The notes under the pieces: generated by a model | Told to the model about the DNA's origin: nothing | The model's database searches: none | What the model saw: only the letters and a program-made list of their open reading frames with translations | Part shown: positions 18,300-27,672 of the stretch, piece by piece | Numbering within the stretch: position 1 is the first letter of the stretch | How the letters are laid out: each line of letters opens with the position of its first letter | From: Pelagerythrobacter marensis | Lineage (GTDB): Bacteria; Pseudomonadota; Alphaproteobacteria; Sphingomonadales; Sphingomonadaceae | Direction of reading: 5' to 3' | DNA length: 64,000 nt | NCBI RefSeq assembly: GCF_001028625.1 | Contig: NZ_CP011805.1 | Location: forward strand, 2,775,001 to 2,839,000 | Made by a program: the position numbers and the translations under genes

Positions 18300-19145
18300 T
18301 CAACGCTGGCCGCGGAACTGCCGCAGATATTCGTTGTCCGGCGACAGGATCATCGTGCTCTCGCCCTCGCCCTGTTCGAACGTGCGGCGGTAACTCTCCA
18401 TCGCACGATAGAAGTCGTAGAACTGCGGATCCTTGCCATAGGCGGCAGCATATGTCGCGGCAGCTTCGGCATCGGCCTCAGCCCGGATGATCTGGGCGTT
18501 CTTGTCGCCCTGCGCACGGATGGTTGCCGCTTCTTCCTGCCGGTCGGTCTGCATCCGCGTGAAGGCGGCGTTAAGCGGGGTGCCGTCGGGCAAGTCGGCC
18601 CGCTTGATCCGCACGTCGATCACCTGGGCACCATAGTTGCGCGCCTCGCGGTCGAGAGCGTCGCGGATATTGGCCATTGCGCTGCCGCGTTCCGCCGTCA
18701 GCAATGACGCGAACGGCCGGCGGCCCAGTTCCTGACGCAGTACGGAAGTCAGGATCGGCGACAGCTGCGTCCGCAGAATCTCCTCCGAGCCGGCGTTTTC
18801 GACCATCAGCACGGGGTTGATGATGCGGAACCGGGCATAGGCATCGACCTGAAGGCGCTGCTGATCGCTGGAAAGCACCTGCTGGCGATCCATGTCCAGG
18901 TCGAGCACGCGTTTGTCGACCATCTGAACCCGCTCGTATCCGGGCACGCGGAAGACGATCCCGGCACCGGTCTGGCCATAGGCCGCATCGGATTTGAACT
19001 GATTTGCCACCCGATCCGGGCGGCCGCCCTGGATGATGACCGCCTGATGCGTTTCGGGCACGATGACGAGCGAGGCCAGAAGCGCGAGCAGCGCCACCCC
19101 GACGGCGATCACGCTGCCTTTGTGATTGTTCCAGATCTGGTTCAT
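18300..19145 (-). CDS. hflC: HflC, subunit of the membrane HflKC complex
   Basis: 281 residues. One N-terminal TM segment (about residues 9-28) and an SPFH/prohibitin domain. The blocks VVPETHQAVIIQGGRP early and QIIRAEADAEAAATYAAAYG late are typical. With HflK it forms a large cage around the FtsH protease and limits its access to membrane substrates. The ATG at 19145 lies one base past the hflK stop, so translation is coupled. Confidence 0.93.
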   Translation of the reverse strand: MNQIWNNHKGSVIAVGVALLALLASLVIVPETHQAVIIQGGRPDRVANQFKSDAAYGQTGAGIVFRVPGYERVQMVDKRVLDLDMDRQQVLSSDQQRLQVDAYARFRIINPVLMVENAGSEEILRTQLSPILTSVLRQELGRRPFASLLTAERGSAMANIRDALDREARNYGAQVIDVRIKRADLPDGTPLNAAFTRMQTDRQEEAATIRAQGDKNAQIIRAEADAEAAATYAAAYGKDPQFYDFYRAMESYRRTFEQGEGESTMILSPDNEYLRQFRGQR

Positions 19146-19146
19146 G

Positions 19147-20307
19147 TCACTGCCCCTCCGGCGTGTTGACCACTGCGGGCGGAGCGCCGGCACCGGCAGC
19201 CTGCGCGCGGCGGCGCACTTCCGGCAGCGGGAGATATGGGGTCACGCCGTCGGCTTCCAGGATCGTCTTGTCGGTCTTGCTCAGAACGCTTTCCATGGTT
19301 TCATAATAGAGCCGCCGGCGCGTCACCTCGGGCGCCATCCGGTATTCTTCGTAAATCTTGTCGAACGCCGCCGCATCACCCTGCGCGCGGGCCAGCATCC
19401 GCTGGGCATAGGCGCGGGCGCTGTTGACGGCGGTTTCGGCATCCTGCTGCGCGGCTGAAACGTCCTTGAACGCTTCAACCACTTCGGTCGGCGGATCGGT
19501 CTTCTCGACCTCGATCCCCTGGACAGCAACGCCGGCGCGATAGGCATCGAGGATCGATTGCATCCGGGTGCGCACGCGCTCTTCGATTTCGGCGCGGCCT
19601 TCGCCCGAAAGAACGGCGTCCAGATCCTGTTCCGCCACCGATGCGCGCATGGCGGCTTCCGCCACTTCGCGAATGGTTTCTTCGGGATCGGCGAGCTGGA
19701 ACTTGAACTGCTTCAGATCCTTGATGTTCCAGCGGATGAGATAGGACAGGTCGACCAGGTTCTGGTCGCCGGTAAGGATCAGCTTTTCCTCGTTCGTTCC
19801 GGGAATGCTTTCCGAACGGATCTGGCTGACGTTTTCGATCTCAACGACCTGTACCGGCCAGGGGAACGTGAAGTTCAGCCCAGGCGAAAGCGTGCGCGAA
19901 TATTTGCCGCCGAGCCAGGTTACGACGCCCTGCTCGCGGGGGGCGACCTGATGAACGCTGGTGGCGAACAGCCACAGCGCGGCGATCGCGGCAATCGCCA
20001 GGGGGAACCAGCTGCGCCCACCCGGCCCATCGGGCAGGCGGAAACGTGGCCCGCCGCCGCCGCGTCGCGGACCTTCCGGCCCGCGGTGCTTGAAGATATC
20101 TTCAATATTGGCGGAACGGCGCGGCCCGTCCCCGCCGCCAGGCAGCCAGGGATTGCGCGGCCCGCGCGGCGGATCGCCCGCCGGCGGGTCGTCGGCAGGG
20201 CCATCGCCCCCTTCTCCGCCCGATCCGCCCCCCGGTTTGCCGCCCCAGGGGCTCTTGCCGGCCATCGCCAGCGCAATGCGTTTTTGAAATCCGCCCATCA
20301 TGTTCAT
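19147..20307 (-). CDS. hflK: HflK, subunit of the membrane HflKC complex
   Basis: 386 residues. The N-terminus is rich in glycine, proline and arginine (about residues 15-85); a TM segment follows (about 90-110) and then the SPFH domain (QVAPREQGVVTWLGGKY). The ATG at 20307 is chosen because AAGGA lies five bases before it; two further ATGs follow in frame. It is divergent from mrp across about 100 bases and leads the hflK-hflC-degP run. Confidence 0.93.
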   Translation of the reverse strand: MNMMGGFQKRIALAMAGKSPWGGKPGGGSGGEGGDGPADDPPAGDPPRGPRNPWLPGGGDGPRRSANIEDIFKHRGPEGPRRGGGGPRFRLPDGPGGRSWFPLAIAAIAALWLFATSVHQVAPREQGVVTWLGGKYSRTLSPGLNFTFPWPVQVVEIENVSQIRSESIPGTNEEKLILTGDQNLVDLSYLIRWNIKDLKQFKFQLADPEETIREVAEAAMRASVAEQDLDAVLSGEGRAEIEERVRTRMQSILDAYRAGVAVQGIEVEKTDPPTEVVEAFKDVSAAQQDAETAVNSARAYAQRMLARAQGDAAAFDKIYEEYRMAPEVTRRRLYYETMESVLSKTDKTILEADGVTPYLPLPEVRRRAQAAGAGAPPAVVNTPEGQ

Positions 20308-20410
20308 GCCATCCTTTATAGGTGGCAATGCCGGGAAAAACAGGGGCAGCGGCGGGAATCTCACCGGCGATGCTTCCGCCGCCGCCAATCATACTCTAGG
20401 GATCTGCGCG

Positions 20411-21376
20411 ATGACCGAAGAGGAGCTTAGATCCCGCCTGCCCGCGCCGATTGCCGCGCGGGTTCAATCGCTGAAAGTGGCGGAGGGCAAGGTGACCGCC
20501 ATCCTCGACGCGAGTGGGCTCGACGCCGCTGCGCGCGAAAGCCTGGAAAGCGCCACCCGGGATACCCTGGCCCAGGCCGAGGGGGTTCGCGAAGTCCGGG
20601 TCGCCACGATTGCGGACCGGCCGCAGCGCCGGATCGTCGCAATCGGTTCGGGCAAGGGCGGGGTGGGCAAATCCACGCTGACGGCCAACCTGGCGGTTGC
20701 GCTGGCGCGTGCCGGGCACAAGGTCGGGATCGTCGATGCCGATATCTACGGCCCTTCGCAGCCGCGCCTGCTCGACAATGAAAGCGAGCGCCCTGTGGCC
20801 GAAGGCGACAAACTGGTGCCGGTCGCAAGCAAATGGGGCGTGCCCGTGCTGTCGATGGGGCATCTGGTCGATCCCGGGCGAGCAATTACCTGGCGCGGCC
20901 CGATGGCGGGGCGTGCGCTGGGCCAGCTGATCGATGCGAACTGGGGCGATACGGATCTGCTGCTGGTGGACCTGCCGCCGGGCACGGGCGACGTGCAGAT
21001 CACCATGCTGCAGAAGTTCAAGCCCGCTGGCGCGGTGATCGTTTCGACGCCCCAGGACCTTGCCCTGATCGACGCGACCCGCGCCATGCAGATGTTCGAG
21101 GCAGGCGGCGTCCCGGTGTTGGGCCTGGTCGAAAATATGGCCGGTTATGTCTGCCCCCATTGCGGCGAGACGAGCGACCCGTTCGGCAGCGGGGGTGCGG
21201 AGGCTGAGGCGGAGAGCAAGGGCATACCGTTCCTCGGCCGGATCCCGCTCGCGCTGACCATTCGGGAAGCGAGCGATGCCGGTGCACCGCCGGCTGCAAG
21301 CGAAGGCGGGCAGGGCGATGCCTTCCGCGCGATCGCCGATCGGTTGGCGCAGCGTCTGGCAGAAGGGGCAGCCTGA
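20411..21376 (+). CDS. mrp: Mrp/ApbC family iron-sulfur carrier ATPase
   Basis: 321 residues. A short N-terminal MIP18-like domain (about 1-75) precedes a P-loop NTPase with the deviant Walker A GSGKGGVGKST (about residue 80), DADIYGPSQP, the LLLVDLPPGTGD block and the CxxC pair in YVCPHCGE, which binds a bridging Fe-S cluster. It moves Fe-S clusters to apoproteins. The next gene begins two bases after its stop; the hemH gene then overlaps that gene. Confidence 0.93.
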   Translation: MTEEELRSRLPAPIAARVQSLKVAEGKVTAILDASGLDAAARESLESATRDTLAQAEGVREVRVATIADRPQRRIVAIGSGKGGVGKSTLTANLAVALARAGHKVGIVDADIYGPSQPRLLDNESERPVAEGDKLVPVASKWGVPVLSMGHLVDPGRAITWRGPMAGRALGQLIDANWGDTDLLLVDLPPGTGDVQITMLQKFKPAGAVIVSTPQDLALIDATRAMQMFEAGGVPVLGLVENMAGYVCPHCGETSDPFGSGGAEAEAESKGIPFLGRIPLALTIREASDAGAPPAASEGGQGDAFRAIADRLAQRLAEGAA

Positions 21377-21378
21377 CA

Positions 21379-23697
21379 GTGCCGATCAGCCGCCGCGGGG
21401 TGCTGATCGGCGCCGCGGTGGGCGGCGGCCTCGTCGCCGCGTGGACGCTGCGCCCGCGCACCTTTGCCGATCCACTTCCGCCCGGTCGCGGCGAACATGC
21501 ATTCGGTGCCTGGCTCAAGATCGCGCAGGATGGCGTCATCACGATTGCCGTGCCCCAGCTGGAAATGGGGCAAGGGGCGACGACGATCCTGCCGCAAGTC
21601 GTTGCGCAGGAACTGGGGGCCGACTGGCGACAGGTCGCGGTCGAACCGGCGCCTGTCAGCGGAGCCTATGCCAATGTACCGCTGGCGGCGGAATGGGCAC
21701 CGCTGTGGATGCCCGCTTTCCCGGATCTGGCCGATGGGCCCGACGACATTTTCGCGCGACGATTTGCGGAGGCGAACCGCTTCGCCGTTACGGCGAACGG
21801 CACGACACTAGCCGCTTACGAAACCCCCTGCCGCGAAGCCGCCGCCGCGGCGCGCTCGGTCCTGTGCATGGCAGCGGCGAGGCGCTGGGGCGTGGCATGG
21901 GAGGAATGCGATGCCCATGCCGGGTTCGTGCTGCATGACGGGAAGCGGCTGAGCTTCGCCGCACTCGCGGCGGAGGCGGCGGAGCTGACCGCGCCCGACC
22001 CACCGCCTCTGCGTGCGCAGGCCCCTGCGGAAACACCGATCCAAGGCGAGGCCGAAGCGCCCGGTTCGTTCCCCAGGCTCGATCTGCCGACCAAAGTCGA
22101 TGGCACGTTCCTGTTCGCGGGGGACGTGCGCCTGCCGGACATGCTCTATGCCGCGATCAAGCACGGGCCGGCAGGTGTGACGGAGCTGACCGATTTCGAT
22201 CCGGAGGGGGTCGCCCGTATCGGCGAACTGGTCCAGGTGATCGAGGGCAAGCGCTGGCTCGCCGCCGTGGCCACGAACTGGTGGGCCGCCGACCGCGCGC
22301 TGACGGCGATGAAGCCGCGTTTCCGCGTGACCGGCGCGCTGGAAACGACCACGATCGACGAACGGCTGGACGCGGCTGTGCGGCGCGGCGATGGGCAAGC
22401 CGTTGCGGTGCGCGGCGATGGGGTGGAGTGGGGGACGGAGCCCGGTTCTGGCCCGGACCTTGCCCTGCGCTACAACGTCGCCCCCGCTGCTCATGTCACG
22501 CCCGAAACCGCCAGCGTCACCGCTCGCTTTGCCGATGGACGGCTGGAATTGTGGATGGCCAGCCAGGCGCCGGAGGGCGCGCGCCGTGCCGCCGCCGATG
22601 CGCTGGGGATTTCGGTCGCGAATGTGATCTTCTACCCGATCGCGGCAGGCGGCAGCTTCGATCGCCGTTTGGAATACGATCATGCGATTGAGGCGGCGCT
22701 GATCGCGCGCGAAGTGGGGCGGGAGCAGTCGCGCCCGGTCCAGCTCGTCTGGTCGCGATGGGAAGAACAGCTTGCCGGGCGCCCCCGCGCGCCTGTCGCC
22801 GCAATCGTTTCCGCGCGGCTCGCGCCGGAAGGGGAGGGGCGGATTGCCGGTCTCAAGGCCCGGATAGCGGTGCAGCCGACCGGGCGCGAATTCGGCCGGC
22901 GGCTGTTCGACAACCAGACCGCGCCCGCCGCGCTGGCCAACAGTTCGGGCGAAAGCGATCCGATGGCGGTGGCAGGCGCGATGCCGCTCTACGACATTCC
23001 CCACGCCACCGTCGAACACGTCCCGGCCGATACCGGGATGCCGAGCGGTCGCCTGCGCGCCAATGCGCATGGCTATACCGCGTTCTTCATCGAAAGTTTC
23101 ATCGACGAGCTGGCCCATCGCAATGGCCGCGAACCGCTGTCCTACCGGATGGAGATGCTCGGCGGCGATCCGCGCATGGCCGAATGCCTTCAGCGCGCCG
23201 CGCGCCTTGCGGAATGGGACGGCGGGCAAGCGCAGAGCGGCAAAGGGCTGGCGTGCCATCGCATGGAGGCCGTGGCTGCTGGCGATGGTGACGGCGCTGC
23301 TGGCGGGCGGATCGCCTGTATCGCCATGGCCCGGCAGGAGGAAGGCGGCGTGCGGGTGTCACGGCTTGCCGCCTGCGTCGACATCGGGCGGATCGTCAAT
23401 CTCGACATTGCCCGTCAGCAGATAGAGGGCGGGCTGGTTTTCGGCATGGCCCAGGCGCTGGGCGCGGCGGTATCCTATCGTCAGGGGGTGCCCGACCAAT
23501 CGCGGCTGGCCGACATGAACCTGCCCACTTTGGCCAATGCGCCGGACATTACGGTCGATTTCGTCGACAGCGGTGCGCCACCGTTCGATCCGGGCGAACT
23601 GGGCGTCGCGGTCGCGGCCCCGGCGATTGCCAACGCTCTTCATTCGGCAACGGGGCTTCGCCTGCGGAGCCTTCCCCTGCTATCGGGTGGTTTGTGA
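21379..23697 (+). CDS. Tat-exported molybdopterin-binding subunit of an aldehyde/isoquinoline oxidoreductase type enzyme
   Basis: 772 residues from the GTG at 21379, two bases after the mrp stop. The N-terminus ISRRGVLIGAA is a twin-arginine signal. The remainder fits the xanthine dehydrogenase family large subunit, IorB-like, with an N-terminal strand block EMGQGATTILPQVVAQELG, the hammerhead domain around 230-310, GGSFDRRLEYD and the active-site type Glu in GELGVAVAAPAIANA. The partner small subunit with two [2Fe-2S] clusters, normally next door, is absent from this window, so this is an orphan large subunit. Substrate is unknown. Confidence 0.85.
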   Translation: MPISRRGVLIGAAVGGGLVAAWTLRPRTFADPLPPGRGEHAFGAWLKIAQDGVITIAVPQLEMGQGATTILPQVVAQELGADWRQVAVEPAPVSGAYANVPLAAEWAPLWMPAFPDLADGPDDIFARRFAEANRFAVTANGTTLAAYETPCREAAAAARSVLCMAAARRWGVAWEECDAHAGFVLHDGKRLSFAALAAEAAELTAPDPPPLRAQAPAETPIQGEAEAPGSFPRLDLPTKVDGTFLFAGDVRLPDMLYAAIKHGPAGVTELTDFDPEGVARIGELVQVIEGKRWLAAVATNWWAADRALTAMKPRFRVTGALETTTIDERLDAAVRRGDGQAVAVRGDGVEWGTEPGSGPDLALRYNVAPAAHVTPETASVTARFADGRLELWMASQAPEGARRAAADALGISVANVIFYPIAAGGSFDRRLEYDHAIEAALIAREVGREQSRPVQLVWSRWEEQLAGRPRAPVAAIVSARLAPEGEGRIAGLKARIAVQPTGREFGRRLFDNQTAPAALANSSGESDPMAVAGAMPLYDIPHATVEHVPADTGMPSGRLRANAHGYTAFFIESFIDELAHRNGREPLSYRMEMLGGDPRMAECLQRAARLAEWDGGQAQSGKGLACHRMEAVAAGDGDGAAGGRIACIAMARQEEGGVRVSRLAACVDIGRIVNLDIARQQIEGGLVFGMAQALGAAVSYRQGVPDQSRLADMNLPTLANAPDITVDFVDSGAPPFDPGELGVAVAAPAIANALHSATGLRLRSLPLLSGGL

Positions 23698-24716
23698 CCT
23701 GGACAGAACAGAAGGTGCCGCGCGATCACGTGCCGGTCGAAAGCGGGGGCATTGGCGTCCTGCTCGTCAACCTGGGCACTCCCGATGCGCCCGACCCGCC
23801 CGCCGTGCGCCGCTACCTCGCAGAATTCCTGTCCGATCGCCGCGTGGTCGAACTGCCGCGTCTGCTGTGGCAGCCGATATTGCGCGGCGCGATTCTGACA
23901 ACGCGCCCGAAGCAAAGCGCGCACGCCTATCGTCAGGTGTGGACCGATGCCGGATCGCCGCTTGCCGCGATCACCGCGGAGCAGGCTGCCGGCCTGCAGG
24001 ATCGCCTTGGCGATGCGGCGCAGGTGCGCTGGGCCATGCGTTACGGCACCCCTGCTATCGGGGATGAACTGCAAGCCCTGATGGATGCGGGGTGCGAACG
24101 CATCCTGCTGGCCCCGCTCTATCCGCAATACTGCGCAGCGACGACGGCAACGGTTGTGGATAAGGCTGCGGACAAGCTGCGGACAATGCGTTGGCAACCC
24201 AGCCTGCGGACGTTGCCGCCCTATCACGACGATCCGCACTACATCGCTGCTCTTGCGCGCGATGTCGGCGAGCAGATCGACGCGCTCGATTTCGTGCCCG
24301 AGGTGCTGCTGCTCAGTTTTCACGGGATGCCGGAACGGACGCTGCGCCTGGGCGATCCCTACCACTGCCACTGCCGTAAGACCGCGCGCCTGGTGGCGGA
24401 GGCGCTGGGGCGCGCGAACTTGCGGATCGAGACCACGTTCCAGAGCCGGTTCGGCCGGGCGAAGTGGCTGGAACCGGCAACCGACGCGGTGCTGGAGGCC
24501 GAAGCAAAAGGCGGAACGCAGCGGCTGGCCATTGCCGCGCCGGGATTTTCCGCCGACTGCCTCGAAACGCTGGAGGAACTGGCGATCCGTGGGCGGGAGC
24601 AGTTTCTGGAGGCGGGCGGAAAGCAGTTCGCCACGCTCGCCTGCCTCAATGCGCGTGCGCCGGGCATGGCAATGCTGGAGACTATCGTACGGCGCGAACT
24701 TGCGGGGTGGATTTAG
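23694..24716 (+). CDS. hemH: Ferrochelatase
   Basis: 340 residues. It inserts Fe(II) into protoporphyrin IX, the last step of protoheme synthesis. Typical blocks are VNLGTPDAPDPPAVRRYLAEFLSD, the substrate loop LYPQYCAATTA, the active-site His in SFHGMPERT, and GDPYHCHCRKTARL. The CHC block and C-terminal cysteines may ligate a [2Fe-2S] cluster as in other proteobacterial ferrochelatases (inference). The GTG start overlaps the upstream stop (GTGA). The nearby P450 would be one user of heme. Confidence 0.94.
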   Translation: MTWTEQKVPRDHVPVESGGIGVLLVNLGTPDAPDPPAVRRYLAEFLSDRRVVELPRLLWQPILRGAILTTRPKQSAHAYRQVWTDAGSPLAAITAEQAAGLQDRLGDAAQVRWAMRYGTPAIGDELQALMDAGCERILLAPLYPQYCAATTATVVDKAADKLRTMRWQPSLRTLPPYHDDPHYIAALARDVGEQIDALDFVPEVLLLSFHGMPERTLRLGDPYHCHCRKTARLVAEALGRANLRIETTFQSRFGRAKWLEPATDAVLEAEAKGGTQRLAIAAPGFSADCLETLEELAIRGREQFLEAGGKQFATLACLNARAPGMAMLETIVRRELAGWI

Positions 24717-24725
24717 CGTCGCGAA

Positions 24726-24747
24726 CTACTTACACTTGGGTAAGTAG
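24726..24747. promoter_or_regulatory. Perfect palindrome before the cytochrome P450 gene
   Basis: Arms CTACTTAC and GTAAGTAG with a 6-base spacer, ending 13 bases before the P450 start codon and 10 bases after the hemH stop. The size and symmetry suit a dimeric repressor such as a TetR protein, but no regulator gene is adjacent. Confidence 0.6.
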
Positions 24748-24759
24748 GGAGAATCGAGC

Positions 24760-26160
24760 ATGGCCACGCTTGCACAGGAAAGCACGCCCGGCACCGCCCA
24801 GCCGGCGCCGCCGCCGCGCCATTGGCGCGAAAGGACTTTGACGGAGGCGGATCTCGCTCACATTCCTGGCGAAGGCGGTCTGCCCTTCGTTGGCAACACC
24901 TTCCGCATGTTGGCCGATCCCCACGCCTTCACCCGGCGCATGGTGGAAACTTACGGGCCGGTTTACCGCAACAAGGCCTTCGGCGGCTGGAACATTGCCC
25001 TGGTCGGGGCCGATGCGAACGAGCTGGTTCTGTTCGACCGGGAGAAGCTGTTTTCCAGCGAACAGGGCTGGGGCCCCATTCTCGACCGGCTGTTCCCGCG
25101 CGGGCTGATGCTGATGGACTTCGACCATCATCGCGCCGACCGCCGCGCGTTGTCGATTGCGTTCAAGCCGGGGCCGATGCGGCATTATGCCGGAAGCCTC
25201 AATCGCGGGATCGCGCAATCGGTGAAGAACTGGGGCGGCGCGCCGATGCAGTTCTATCCGGCGATCAAGGCGCTCACGCTCGATCTGGCGGCGGACAGTT
25301 TCATCGGCATACCCTGGGGCCCGGAAGCGGACCGGATCAACGAGGCATTCGTCGATATGGTCCAGGCCTCCGTCGCGCCGGTTCGCAGGCCTTTGCCTTT
25401 CACGCTGATGCGCAAGGGGGTGACAGGGCGCGAATTCCTGGTCGAATACTTTACGCGCGAAACCCACCGCAGGCGGGCAGAGGGGGGCGGGCAGGACATG
25501 TTCAGCCAGTTCGCCACTGCCACGCGCGAGGATGATACCCTGTTGCCGGTCGACGAAGTTGTCGACCACATGAATTTCCTGATGATGGCGGCGCACGACA
25601 CGATCACCTCCTCCGCCACCACGCTGGTCCAGATGCTGGCGCGGCATCCCGAATGGCAGGAACGCCTGCGTGCCGAAATCGTCGCCCTCACGGGCGGCGG
25701 CGGAGACGTCGATTACGATGATCTGGGCAAGTTTGAGCTGACCGAGATGGCGTTCAAGGAAGCGCTACGGATGATCCCGCCGGTGCCCTCCACGCCGCGC
25801 CGGGCCCTGCGCGCGTTCGAGTTCGGCGGCTATCGCATTCCCGCGGGCGCGCCGGTTGGCATCAATGCGCAATATGTCCACCACATGGAAGAACACTGGC
25901 CCGATCCCGAGCGCTTCGATCCGATGCGTTTCACGCCGGACCAGGTGAAGGCGCGCCACAAATATGCGTGGGTCCCCTTCGGCGGGGGCGCGCACATGTG
26001 CCTTGGCCTTCATTTCGCTTATATGCAGGTCAAGATCCTGATGGCGCAGCTGCTGACGCGATATGAGATCGTGACCGAAGCGGGATATTCCCCGGATTGG
26101 CAGGCATGGCCGATACCGCGGCCGAAAGATGGGCTGAAGGTGACCTTCCGCCCTCTATGA
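24760..26160 (+). CDS. Cytochrome P450
   Basis: 466 residues. Soluble P450 with the I-helix block MMAAHDTITSS, the K-helix ExxR (EALR), and the heme loop FGGGAHMCLGL with the thiolate Cys at about residue 414. The N-terminal region has no TM anchor. The pattern is closer to the CYP26/CYP51-like bacterial group than to CYP101 types, but a subfamily cannot be assigned by eye. No ferredoxin or ferredoxin reductase gene lies nearby. AGGGAG precedes the ATG. A palindrome lies in the short promoter region. Confidence 0.92.
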   Translation: MATLAQESTPGTAQPAPPPRHWRERTLTEADLAHIPGEGGLPFVGNTFRMLADPHAFTRRMVETYGPVYRNKAFGGWNIALVGADANELVLFDREKLFSSEQGWGPILDRLFPRGLMLMDFDHHRADRRALSIAFKPGPMRHYAGSLNRGIAQSVKNWGGAPMQFYPAIKALTLDLAADSFIGIPWGPEADRINEAFVDMVQASVAPVRRPLPFTLMRKGVTGREFLVEYFTRETHRRRAEGGGQDMFSQFATATREDDTLLPVDEVVDHMNFLMMAAHDTITSSATTLVQMLARHPEWQERLRAEIVALTGGGGDVDYDDLGKFELTEMAFKEALRMIPPVPSTPRRALRAFEFGGYRIPAGAPVGINAQYVHHMEEHWPDPERFDPMRFTPDQVKARHKYAWVPFGGGAHMCLGLHFAYMQVKILMAQLLTRYEIVTEAGYSPDWQAWPIPRPKDGLKVTFRPL

Positions 26161-26179
26161 CGGATCTGGGCCGGCGGGC

Positions 26180-26338
26180 TCAGAAGTCGATGGCTATGCC
26201 GTCCTTCACCCAGTCGCCGTAACGGGTGGGGCTGAGCGTTTCCGGGTTCTCCGCAGGGCGCGGTTTGGGCACGGGATCGTTGCTCCAGTGTGCCGGTTTG
26301 CTGAATTCCTGGGGTCGTTCGGTCGCACGCTTGGTCAT
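26180..26338 (-). CDS. DUF1674 protein (SDHAF4-like succinate dehydrogenase assembly factor)
   Basis: 52 residues. The C-terminus SPTRYGDWVKDGIAIDF is the DUF1674 signature; a Pro-rich segment precedes it. The mitochondrial relative SDHAF4 binds flavinylated SdhA and protects it before assembly. The start ATG at 26338 keeps it to the natural length; a longer reading frame extends upstream but is antisense to rsmB. It is divergent from rsmB by 54 bases. Confidence 0.85.
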   Translation of the reverse strand: MTKRATERPQEFSKPAHWSNDPVPKPRPAENPETLSPTRYGDWVKDGIAIDF

Positions 26339-26392
26339 TGCCCCAGAATGCGCGCACTGGCGCGCGGTTGCAAGCGCAGCTAGGGCGCGCGG

Positions 26393-27637
26393 ATGGCCCA
26401 GCCCCCCGGAATTCACGCGCGCCGCGCCGCGCTCCGTCTGCTCGACGCCGCATTGCGCCGGGGCGAAACGCTCGATCAGGCCTTTGCCGGTGCAACCGGG
26501 GACGTTCGCCGGCCCGAAGACAGGGCGCTGGCCCGCGCGATCGCGAGCGAAGCCTTGCGCTGGCTGGTCGATTTCGACGCGCTGATCGACAGCGCGACCC
26601 GGCAGCCCCTGCCGCCCGATGCGAAGCCGCGCGCCGTCCTGCGCCTGATGCTGGCCCAGTGGCTGCGCCTGGGCACGCCGCCCCATGCCGTGATCGCGAC
26701 CGCGTTGCCGCTGCTGGCGGGCGGGCCGCGCCGGTTGGCCCACGGGGTTTTCTCCACACTCTCGCGGCAGGACGCGAAGCTGCCCGATGCGCCGACGGTG
26801 CCGGAGACTGCGGCTGACCGATGGGGCGACCGAGCCCCGGCGATCGCGCGCGGGATGGCCGAACCGCCGCCGCTGGATCTGACCTTGCGCGATCCCGATC
26901 GGACCGAACACTGGAAGGTGCAACTGGGCGCCGACAGTTTCATGCCTGGCCATCTTCGCCTGCCGCGCGGAGCCCCGGTCGAAAAGCTCGCCGGATTTTC
27001 GGACGGCGCGTGGTGGGTCCAGGATTTCGCTGCCTCGCTCCCGGCGCGATTGCTCGGCACGGGCGAGGGACGGCATGTGCTGGACTTGTGCGCCGCGCCC
27101 GGTGGCAAGACGCTCCAGCTCGCGGCGGCAGGCTGGCGCGTCACCGCGCTCGATATTTCGAAGCGGCGGCTGGAGCGCCTGCGCGAAAACCTGAAGCGCA
27201 CTGGATTGGAAGCGGGCGTGGTTCGGGCGGATGCGCTGGAATGGGAGCCGAAGCATCGGTTCGACGCAATCCTGCTCGACGCGCCCTGTACCGCAACCGG
27301 CACTGTCCGGCGCCATCCCGAAGTGCTGCACCGCATCGGCGCGCGCCAGATCGCCGAAATGGCGGAGCTTCAGGCTGCCTTGCTGGCGCGGGCGACCAAC
27401 TGGCTCAAGCCGGGCGGTACGCTGGTCTATGCCACCTGTTCTCTGGAGCGGGAGGAGGGCGAGGAGCAGGCGAAGGCCGTCCCCCTCCGGCCCGAGCCGA
27501 TAGAACGGAGCGCCTTGCCTGCCGGCCTCGATCCCCGGCCTGACGGTTGGCTGCGGACCGATCCGGGCATGCTGGCGGACGACGGCGGGCTCGACGGGTT
27601 CTTCATCGCGCGCTGGCGTGGGCCGGACCGCGATTGA
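26393..27637 (+). CDS. rsmB: 16S rRNA (cytosine-967-C5)-methyltransferase RsmB-like
   Basis: 414 residues. An N-terminal NusB-like helical domain (about 1-130) and a Rossmann methyltransferase domain with DLCAAPGGKTLQLAA for SAM binding, LLDAPCTATGTVRRHP carrying the conserved PC, and YATCSLEREEGE with the catalytic cysteine. These two cysteines define the RNA m5C methyltransferases. Start is the ATG at 26393 in a compact divergent promoter with the DUF1674 gene. Confidence 0.92.
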   Translation: MAQPPGIHARRAALRLLDAALRRGETLDQAFAGATGDVRRPEDRALARAIASEALRWLVDFDALIDSATRQPLPPDAKPRAVLRLMLAQWLRLGTPPHAVIATALPLLAGGPRRLAHGVFSTLSRQDAKLPDAPTVPETAADRWGDRAPAIARGMAEPPPLDLTLRDPDRTEHWKVQLGADSFMPGHLRLPRGAPVEKLAGFSDGAWWVQDFAASLPARLLGTGEGRHVLDLCAAPGGKTLQLAAAGWRVTALDISKRRLERLRENLKRTGLEAGVVRADALEWEPKHRFDAILLDAPCTATGTVRRHPEVLHRIGARQIAEMAELQAALLARATNWLKPGGTLVYATCSLEREEGEEQAKAVPLRPEPIERSALPAGLDPRPDGWLRTDPGMLADDGGLDGFFIARWRGPDRD

Positions 27638-27672
27638 GGCACCGCGCCATCCCGCGCCTCGTCCGCCATTGA

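Noticed and set aside
26180..27331. 383-residue extension of the DUF1674 frame
   Set aside because: Only the last 52 residues are conserved; the rest is antisense to rsmB.
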